15,670 nt of DNA from Tannerella sp. Its GTDB lineage: Bacteria; Bacteroidota; Bacteroidia; Bacteroidales; Tannerellaceae. The translations under genes and the position numbers were made by a program. This document shows positions 1 through 4,856 of this stretch, in pieces (within the stretch, counting starts at the first letter, position 1; the number at the start of each line of letters is the position of its first letter). The stretch lies in assembly GCA_031289515.1 (NCBI GenBank), contig JAITPH010000263.1:1-15670 (forward strand), given 5' to 3'. Under the pieces are notes generated by a model. The model had not been told where the DNA came from and made no database searches. It saw only the letters and a program-made list of their open reading frames with translations.

Positions 1-320
1 TTATTTTCAAGCAGCTTGCAATAGTCGCCGTACCGGACGGCTTTAGGATAAAGCGCCGCCGCCTGCAGCAAATTCGGCTCGTAATCGTCGCATAACGCCA
101 CAACCTCAACCTGCGGTACAGTCAACAGATTATTAAGATGGTACATGCCACGAGAGCCTGTGCCTATGATACCAAGACGCAGTTTTTCGCCCTTTACTTC
201 CGCCGCGACCTTTTCGCTGCACGATTGCAGCCAAGGGAACATTGCAGCCAAGCTACCGCAACTCAAGGTCTTAAAAAAGTCCCGACGATTTAAATCACTA
301 AAATCCAATTCTTTAATCAT
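1..320 (-). CDS. Gfo/Idh/MocA family oxidoreductase, Tat-exported lipoprotein (N-terminal part, runs off window)
   Basis: The first 106 codons are visible; the 3' part lies beyond base 1. The N-terminus carries a twin-arginine motif (NRRDFFK, residues 11-17), a short hydrophobic stretch and a plausible lipobox LQSC with Cys34. This suggests a folded enzyme exported by Tat and then lipid-anchored. A Rossmann NAD(P)-binding loop follows (GIIGTGSRGMY, residues 50-60), then beta-2 ending in a conserved acidic turn (VVALCDDY, about 73-80), as usual at the start of Gfo/Idh/MocA dehydrogenases. Its ATG overlaps the stop of the upstream ApbE gene by 4 bp (ATGA, bases 320-317), so translation is probably coupled. 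The catalytic Lys-Pro motif and C-terminal domain are not in view, so the substrate cannot be guessed; sugars or glycosides are typical for exported members. Confidence 0.85.
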   Translation of the reverse strand, partial: MIKELDFSDLNRRDFFKTLSCGSLAAMFPWLQSCSEKVAAEVKGEKLRLGIIGTGSRGMYHLNNLLTVPQVEVVALCDDYEPNLLQAAALYPKAVRYGDYCKLLEN

Positions 321-1117
321 CTTATCTTGTATGTTTTCAATTTAAAATTACTTAACCATGCCGGCTCGCCGTCTTCGCCCGAAGCTATCCATGCCGTCGT
401 AATCGCTTCGGCGTCGACAGGATCGTCGGAGACAATGGCTACCATACGGTCGCCTTCGACAAACTCCGACGTCGCCGTATTGACGATATGCCGCTTGTTC
501 GACGGCGAATTTCCGGAGACCGACAGCGATTCGTCTTTGAGACTGATAGTAGCCGCCATCATGCCTGTAAAAGGGTCTTCGACCGAAATTTTCCAACTCT
601 CGCCGAAAGGATGCGAGCCTACGGCAAGCGCGGAACTGTTTCCGAAATTAACCATCGCCTGTTTTACGGCAGCTTCTTCGATATATTTACGTACGCGCCG
701 CAACGCATACCCTTTGGCATAACCTCCGAAATCAAGCGATAAGCCATACTTGTCAAACAGGATACTTTGAGATTCTTCCATGAAGATAATCTTCCCGAAA
801 TCCGACAAAGTAACATCGAAGCAACCGTTCGTCAGTTCGTAATAACGGCGGCAATCAAGCAGTATGCTCCACAATTCGTCCGAAAGCCTGACGGAGGCAA
901 ACTGAGCGTCGCTGTTTACTTTCGCCGTTTCGCTTTCACCGTCGAAGCGGTTTAGCATCTTCTCCAATCTTCGCAACTCCACCTCGACATCGCGCCAAAG
1001 AACGTCCAGTTTTGCCCTGTCGGCGTCCAAGAGCAAAACATCCAAGCGCGTGCCCATCAATAACGGTATGGACGCATGAAACAATCCGGTCGACGAATAG
1101 TAATTTGTATAGCTCAT
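317..1117 (-). CDS. apbE: ApbE-like FAD:protein FMN transferase
   Basis: The 266-aa product matches the ApbE family, which moves FMN from FAD onto a Thr/Ser of target flavoproteins using Mg2+. Visible signatures are MGT at 21-23, the FDVT segment at 100-103, DFGGYAKGYA at 129-138 (usually D[LF]GG.AKGYA), a histidine at 210 in the position of the family's H[IT].[DN] motif, and DAEAITTA at 235-242, the usual metal-binding acidic/Thr region. The family's Gly-Gly-(D/E/N) loop reads NFGNSSALAVG (157-167). I recall similar short Bacteroidota homologues with this variant, so it need not mean loss of function. No signal peptide or lipobox is visible, and the protein is shorter than the usual 300-350 aa, so it may be cytoplasmic. 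It overlaps both neighbours by 4 bp (ATGA). No flavinylation target motif is visible in the other proteins of the window. Confidence 0.85.
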   Translation of the reverse strand: MSYTNYYSSTGLFHASIPLLMGTRLDVLLLDADRAKLDVLWRDVEVELRRLEKMLNRFDGESETAKVNSDAQFASVRLSDELWSILLDCRRYYELTNGCFDVTLSDFGKIIFMEESQSILFDKYGLSLDFGGYAKGYALRRVRKYIEEAAVKQAMVNFGNSSALAVGSHPFGESWKISVEDPFTGMMAATISLKDESLSVSGNSPSNKRHIVNTATSEFVEGDRMVAIVSDDPVDAEAITTAWIASGEDGEPAWLSNFKLKTYKIR

Positions 1118-1332
1118 TCCTGTTTCTTCATGTCGTCCTTCTTTCGCTTATCTCTCATCTTCAACAGTTTGATTCGCATGAATCGCAACAAAAAAATCAC
1201 AACGACCGTCGCTCCGATTACAATGAAGTACTCGGTATAATTGTCTTTGCCGTGTCGTCCGGGCCATCCTATGTAGCTCATTACAAGCAAATAAACAAGC
1301 AGAGCTATTGTCAGTAAATTTACCTTCTTCAT
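1114..1332 (-). CDS. small two-helix membrane protein, function unknown
   Basis: A 72-aa protein with two predicted transmembrane helices (about residues 6-23 and 35-52). They are joined by a short hydrophilic loop with Trp-Pro-Gly and several charged residues (23-34), and the tail (50-70) is very basic and rich in Lys/Arg. By the positive-inside rule both termini would be cytoplasmic and the loop periplasmic. I do not recognise a named family. That it is real is supported by position: its start overlaps the nfo stop and its stop overlaps the apbE start, each by 4 bp of ATGA type, so it sits in a translationally coupled chain. A partner role for a membrane redox or transport complex would be guesswork. 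Confidence 0.72.
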   Translation of the reverse strand: MKKVNLLTIALLVYLLVMSYIGWPGRHGKDNYTEYFIVIGATVVVIFLLRFMRIKLLKMRDKRKKDDMKKQE

Positions 1333-2162
1333 TCCCTGTAAAGTGATTTAAGAAGTTTTATTTCATCGGCATAACCCGGCAGTTCGTTTGGCGTTTCGAG
1401 ATAAAACGGAAGACGCCGCAACTTGGGATGATTGATAACGGCAGTAAGCGTCGCAATTCCGAGCGAGCCGTTACCGATTGTCTCGTGGCGGTCTTTATGA
1501 CTCTCGAATGGATTCTTGCTGTCGTTAAGATGTATCGCCTTCAGACGCTCAAGTCCTACTTTGCGGTCGAACTCGTCAATTACGGCGTCGAGCGAGTTTA
1601 CTATATCGTATCCGGCGTCGTAGACATGGCACGTATCAAGGCAAACGCCCATCTTGTCCGACAACTCCACGCCGTCGAGGATAACACGCAACTCGTCGAA
1701 CGACCTGCCTATCTCGCTGCCTTTCCCCGCCATGGTTTCGAGCAGTACGGTAGTCGTCTGTTCGGAACTGAGCGCTTCATTAAGCGCTTCGATGATAAAC
1801 TTGGCGCCTGTGTCAAATCCTTGCTGTACATGGCTGCCGGGATGAAAATTATACAGACTGCCGGGCAAATATTCCATACGTTTCAAATCGTCCTTCATCA
1901 TCTCGACCGAAAACCGCCGTATTCCCGCGTCGACAGCGCATACGTTCATCGTGTACGGCGCATGGGCGAGAAAGCAGGCAAAACCGTTTGCCTCTGCAAT
2001 CTTCAAAAATTCTCCAATATCCTTTTCATCAATTTTCTTGGCGCTTCCGCCTCGCGGATTGCGGGTAAAAAACTGAAAAGTATTAGCTCCAACCGTCAAG
2101 GCATCGCGAGCCATCGCCGCATAACCTTTTGATACCGACAAATGACATCCTATTCTGAACAT
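1329..2162 (-). CDS. nfo: endonuclease IV (AP endonuclease, deoxyribonuclease IV)
   Basis: The 277-aa product is a full-length member of the TIM-barrel endonuclease IV family, which cuts the backbone 5' of abasic sites in base-excision repair. All nine expected zinc ligands are visible by alignment to the E. coli pattern: His67, His107, Glu142, Asp176, His179, His211, Asp224, His226 and Glu256. They lie in the family motifs LAHAPY, NFHPGSH, LLETMAGKG, CLDTCHVYDAG, HLNDSK, DRHETIG and LETP. There is no signal peptide, so it is cytoplasmic. It lies 29 nt after the 157-aa membrane protein gene and overlaps the downstream 72-aa gene by 4 bp. A possible -7 box just upstream (2187-2194, minus) could give it extra transcription. 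A repair enzyme among envelope proteins probably reflects compact gene packing rather than shared function. Confidence 0.97.
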   Translation of the reverse strand: MFRIGCHLSVSKGYAAMARDALTVGANTFQFFTRNPRGGSAKKIDEKDIGEFLKIAEANGFACFLAHAPYTMNVCAVDAGIRRFSVEMMKDDLKRMEYLPGSLYNFHPGSHVQQGFDTGAKFIIEALNEALSSEQTTTVLLETMAGKGSEIGRSFDELRVILDGVELSDKMGVCLDTCHVYDAGYDIVNSLDAVIDEFDRKVGLERLKAIHLNDSKNPFESHKDRHETIGNGSLGIATLTAVINHPKLRRLPFYLETPNELPGYADEIKLLKSLYRE

Positions 2163-2186
2163 ATTCTCTACACATTAATATATATC

Positions 2187-2194
2187 CAAAATTA
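2187..2194 (-). promoter_or_regulatory. possible -7 promoter box for nfo
   Basis: On the minus strand this reads TAATTTTG, a full match to the Bacteroidota -7 consensus TAnnTTTG. It lies about 25 nt upstream of the nfo start and overlaps the stop region of the upstream gene. No convincing TTTG -33 element is seen 19-21 nt further upstream, so it is only a candidate internal promoter in a co-directional cluster. Confidence 0.3.
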
Positions 2195-2665
2195 TAAATC
2201 CAACGAGGAAACTCCTACGACTTCGTCAGGAGTCGCAGGAGTTTTTTCGTCGGATATACTCACTATCTCATCGACAACGTAACGCGAATATCCACGCCAT
2301 GGAATAGCGCCGAAATACTCCGTATAATGGAGTTCGACCGTTTTACCTCCGGCGTGCATCAACCGCTCCGCTATCTTTTTGTTGCCTACCGAAAAGACAA
2401 ATTCGTTTGATTGGACACTGCCCTCCGCCGACGGCTTTATTCCCGACTGTATAAGTTTGCCTTCGTAAGTCTTGAATACCAAACCTTTATAAACGACATA
2501 ATTTAGCTTTCCAGACTTAACTCCCTCTGCAAAAGGATAATAGTATCTTATACCGGAATAAGTTATCAGACCGGAAACTATGACGAGGAACACCATATTC
2601 CTGTACATACGCCAGCGACGTCCTTTTTGCCGCGCCACGTCGGATTGTTCCAATAACGATTTCAT
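2192..2665 (-). CDS. membrane-anchored conserved hypothetical protein (157 aa)
   Basis: The product has a short basic cytoplasmic N-terminus (residues 1-21), one hydrophobic helix (about 22-39), and a mainly beta-type extracytoplasmic domain (about 48-140) with the segment GLVFKTYEGKLIQSG (61-75). It ends in an acidic, Pro/Thr-rich tail. I recall similar single-helix proteins in Bacteroides that are sometimes labelled 6-phosphogluconate dehydrogenase. No NAD-binding loop is visible here, so I would not use that name. The start codon lies 1 nt after the stop of the exported peptidase gene, so the two are almost certainly cotranscribed and probably coupled. The role is unknown; an envelope location is well supported by sequence. 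Confidence 0.75.
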   Translation of the reverse strand: MKSLLEQSDVARQKGRRWRMYRNMVFLVIVSGLITYSGIRYYYPFAEGVKSGKLNYVVYKGLVFKTYEGKLIQSGIKPSAEGSVQSNEFVFSVGNKKIAERLMHAGGKTVELHYTEYFGAIPWRGYSRYVVDEIVSISDEKTPATPDEVVGVSSLDL

Positions 2666-2666
2666 G

Positions 2667-3848
2667 TTATTTTATCCCCAGTTTGGTCTTTGTTGCTTTC
2701 GGCAGGGCGTCTTTATGTACTACTATATTAATCGTTTTATATTTTACGAACGTCTCCGATACGTACCACAGACCTTTATACTTGCTTCCGGTTCCCCACG
2801 AATTTTTAACCATGTAGAACTTTGTACCTGTCTGGTCTTTGGCTATGCCGTAAATCAGCATACCGTGATCGTCGGTAGATTCGTAATTATCGTATGCCTT
2901 CTGGCGCAATTCCTGCGTTACTTCTATCTCCTTGCCCGGTTTATCGACCGTCCGCGGTCTGGCGTCTCTGCCTGCTCCTACCCAATTTTCCTGATCTGAC
3001 CCGCGCGTTTCAACAGCGTTGATGTCCGGTACAGTAGCCAGACCGTCGCGGGTAAAGCCTCTTTCGCTGACGTCGGCGCCCCATGCAACAGTATAACCGG
3101 TATTTATGGCATTATCGAAAACCTGCATCAATTCGTCGATCGGCAGGTTGTACGACTGCGCCCATCGCCAATTGTCCTGTATTTCAATGCCAAACGAGGT
3201 GTAGAAAGGCTCGTGGGTATAGGAAGTCAGAGACACATAATCGTCGAAATTCAGTCCCAACGACTGTCCGAAGCTCTCCGGCGTATATTCCTTGCCTTTG
3301 TACGTGAATTTTCCCGGAATCTCGCCGAGATACGATTCGATAATCGCCTTGTGCGCGTTTTTCCAGACAGGCGAAAGTTTGCCGTTCTTGTTCGTGACGA
3401 TAGATTTCAGAAAAGCAAGCGACGCCTGCTCCATCTCGCCGTGAACGTGTACCGTATCGCCGTAGTTCAGTCCGCGATAAACTTCGCCGGGTATCGCGCC
3501 GTAATTTCTGAAAACGTACAATACGTCTGCAAACGAACCACCCTGCGCATAATTCAGGAAACCATGCAAACGCACATACTTGTCCGCCTTGTCGATGTAC
3601 GATTTGTTGACGACAAACATCTCCGACAAATCAAACTCGCCCTTACCGGTGCGCAGCAGCTCCGACTCAATCAAACCAACGCCCGAAAACGACCAGCATG
3701 TACCCGAACGGCTTTGGTTTTTTACAGGAGTAATCTTCAACTCCTTGACAGTTGTAAACTCATAACCCTCTTTATTAACGCCATCTTGAGCATTAATTGA
3801 GAATAATCCAAACAATAGAAACGATCCTAAAATAATTTTCTTATACAT
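2667..3848 (-). CDS. exported C1B papain-like peptidase (aminopeptidase C / bleomycin hydrolase family)
   Basis: I chose the ATG at 3848-3846 because it opens a clear signal peptide (MYKKIILGSF, then LLFGLFSINA, cut near Ala20). The longer reading from 3917 adds 23 residues of unlikely leader that cross the promoter box. The mature enzyme carries the papain-like triad: Gln45 and Cys51 in NQSRSGTCWSFSG, His328 in DDHGMLIYGIA, and Asn349 in VKNSWG. The length (393 aa) and the wide spacing between Cys and His fit the C1B aminopeptidase C/bleomycin hydrolase group, which trims N-terminal residues from peptides. Classical members are cytosolic; this one should act in the periplasm or outside the cell, probably on dietary or host peptides. 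It is the first gene of the minus-strand cluster, 1 nt from the next gene, with a promoter box at 3884-3891. Confidence 0.92.
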   Translation of the reverse strand: MYKKIILGSFLLFGLFSINAQDGVNKEGYEFTTVKELKITPVKNQSRSGTCWSFSGVGLIESELLRTGKGEFDLSEMFVVNKSYIDKADKYVRLHGFLNYAQGGSFADVLYVFRNYGAIPGEVYRGLNYGDTVHVHGEMEQASLAFLKSIVTNKNGKLSPVWKNAHKAIIESYLGEIPGKFTYKGKEYTPESFGQSLGLNFDDYVSLTSYTHEPFYTSFGIEIQDNWRWAQSYNLPIDELMQVFDNAINTGYTVAWGADVSERGFTRDGLATVPDINAVETRGSDQENWVGAGRDARPRTVDKPGKEIEVTQELRQKAYDNYESTDDHGMLIYGIAKDQTGTKFYMVKNSWGTGSKYKGLWYVSETFVKYKTINIVVHKDALPKATKTKLGIK

Positions 3849-3880
3849 AATATTAAAGTTTAAAAAATACTCGTATTTCG

Positions 3881-3900
3881 TTGCAAATATATTGCAATAT
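3881..3900. promoter_or_regulatory. operator-like dyad: phased TTGCAA pair and 12-bp palindrome
   Basis: TTGCAA occurs at 3881-3886 and again at 3892-3897, exactly 11 bp apart, about one DNA turn. The second copy is the core of a perfect 12-bp palindrome, ATATTGCAATAT, at 3889-3900. The element covers the -7 box of the minus-strand promoter, a position where a bound repressor would block transcription. No regulator gene is in the window, so the binding protein is unknown. In AT-rich DNA a chance palindrome is possible. Confidence 0.35.
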
Positions 3901-3918
3901 TTTGGATTTCCATTCAAA
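3884..3918 (-). promoter_or_regulatory. promoter of the exported C1B peptidase cluster
   Basis: Read on minus, 3891-3884 is TATATTTG, a perfect match to the Bacteroidota -7 consensus TAnnTTTG. The nearest TTTG upstream lies at 3918-3915, giving a 23-nt spacer, slightly longer than the usual 19-21. Predicted transcription start is near 3877, leaving a leader of about 30 nt. The box is overlapped by a 12-bp palindrome (3889-3900). Confidence 0.5.
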
Positions 3919-3923
3919 ATCGG

Positions 3924-3942
3924 TTTTTTTTATTTATATTTG
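3924..3942 (+). promoter_or_regulatory. proC promoter (-7 box with upstream T tract)
   Basis: TATATTTG at 3935-3942 matches TAnnTTTG fully, and a run of eight T lies just before it (3924-3931). No TTTG is present at the ideal 19-21 nt spacing; the nearest (3901-3904) is 30 nt away. Expected transcription start is near 3949, about 19 nt before the proC ATG. It lies back to back with the promoter of the minus-strand cluster. Confidence 0.5.
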
Positions 3943-3967
3943 TGCCTTTATTTTTAAATTTTGAGAG

Positions 3968-4759
3968 ATGAAAATAGGAATAATAGGCTCCGGAAACATG
4001 GGAGGCGCAATAGCGCTGGGATTAGGTAACAGTAACATTATGAGCGCTTCGGACATCTGTTGCGCCGACCGTTCGGAAGAAATTCTGGGCAAGATAAAGG
4101 CTGCGAATGCTTCTATCAAAACAACTACAGACAATAAACAGGCATGTACGGACGCGGAAATCGTCGTTATTGCCGTCAAACCGTGGCTTGTAGAGCCGGT
4201 AATCGCCGAGATAAAGCCGCTACTCGATTACGAACGGCAAATAATAGTTTCGATAGCGGCGGGCATTGAGACAGGCAGCCTTTGCAAGTTTCTTGAAAAA
4301 GACGGCGCCGCCTCGCCCGCGATTTTTCGCATCATCCCGAATACTGCCATTGCGGTCAGGGAAAGCGTCAATTTCGTTTGCTCGCACAACGCTTCGCCGG
4401 AGCAAACCGACCTTATCCGGAAGTTATTCGATTATCTGGGGCTTACCGTCATCGTCGAGGAACGCCTCATGAAAGCGGGGACTGCACTTGCTTCGTGCGG
4501 CATTGCCTTCGCATTCAGATATATACGCGCGGCGGTCGAAGGCGCTGTCGAGCTTGGTCTATATCCCGAACAGGCAAAAAAAATAGAGATGCAAACGCTC
4601 AAGGGCGCTATCGCCCTGCTCGAAGCCAACGGCAGTCATCCGGAAGCCGAAATCGACAAGGTAACGACCCCCGGAGGCATCACCATAAAAGGCTTGAATG
4701 CCATGGAAGAAGCCGGTTTCACAACAGCAGTCGTCAAGGGTCTTAAAGCATCTGTTTGA
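3968..4759 (+). CDS. proC: pyrroline-5-carboxylate reductase
   Basis: The 263-aa product is a full-length ProC, the last enzyme of proline synthesis, which reduces 1-pyrroline-5-carboxylate to proline with NAD(P)H in the cytoplasm. The N-terminal Rossmann loop is GIIGSGNMGGA (residues 4-14), followed by VVIAVKP (66-72), the second conserved nucleotide-site strand. The C-terminal dimer and substrate region shows the family motif as TTPGGITIKGL, close to the consensus [VT][TS]PGG[TI]T..GL. The segment ALASCGIAFAF replaces the more common ALSGSGPAY version but keeps its small residues. It is monocistronic: a divergent promoter precedes it, and 97 nt separate it from the next gene with no clear terminator. 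No proA or proB is adjacent. Confidence 0.96.
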   Translation: MKIGIIGSGNMGGAIALGLGNSNIMSASDICCADRSEEILGKIKAANASIKTTTDNKQACTDAEIVVIAVKPWLVEPVIAEIKPLLDYERQIIVSIAAGIETGSLCKFLEKDGAASPAIFRIIPNTAIAVRESVNFVCSHNASPEQTDLIRKLFDYLGLTVIVEERLMKAGTALASCGIAFAFRYIRAAVEGAVELGLYPEQAKKIEMQTLKGAIALLEANGSHPEAEIDKVTTPGGITIKGLNAMEEAGFTTAVVKGLKASV

Positions 4760-4790
4760 TAGAGTTAATTATGATTAAATCACTGACAAG

Positions 4791-4800
4791 CGTTTAAACG
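4791..4800. promoter_or_regulatory. 10-bp perfect palindrome upstream of the beta-barrel gene
   Basis: CGTTTAAACG is a perfect palindrome in the 97-nt gap between proC and the outer-membrane gene, 57 nt before the ATG. It has no loop and no following T run, so it is not a terminator. It could be an operator for the downstream unit, but symmetry does not extend beyond 10 bp. No full TAnnTTTG box was found in this gap. Confidence 0.2.
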
Positions 4801-4856
4801 TTCAGCTCTTTTGTCTGTCTATCCCCATATCAAATAAATATAATAAATAGATTTTT

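Noticed and set aside
1428..2132. 234-aa open frame on plus opposite nfo
   Set aside because: nfo keeps all nine zinc ligands on minus, so the plus frame is a shadow with no family features.
3849..3917. Longer start of the C1B peptidase at 3917
   Set aside because: It would place 23 residues before the signal peptide and across the promoter box; the ATG at 3848 opens a normal signal peptide.
4760..4790. TTAAT/ATTAA repeat after proC as a terminator
   Set aside because: The stem is only five A-T pairs with no T tract, too weak to terminate.
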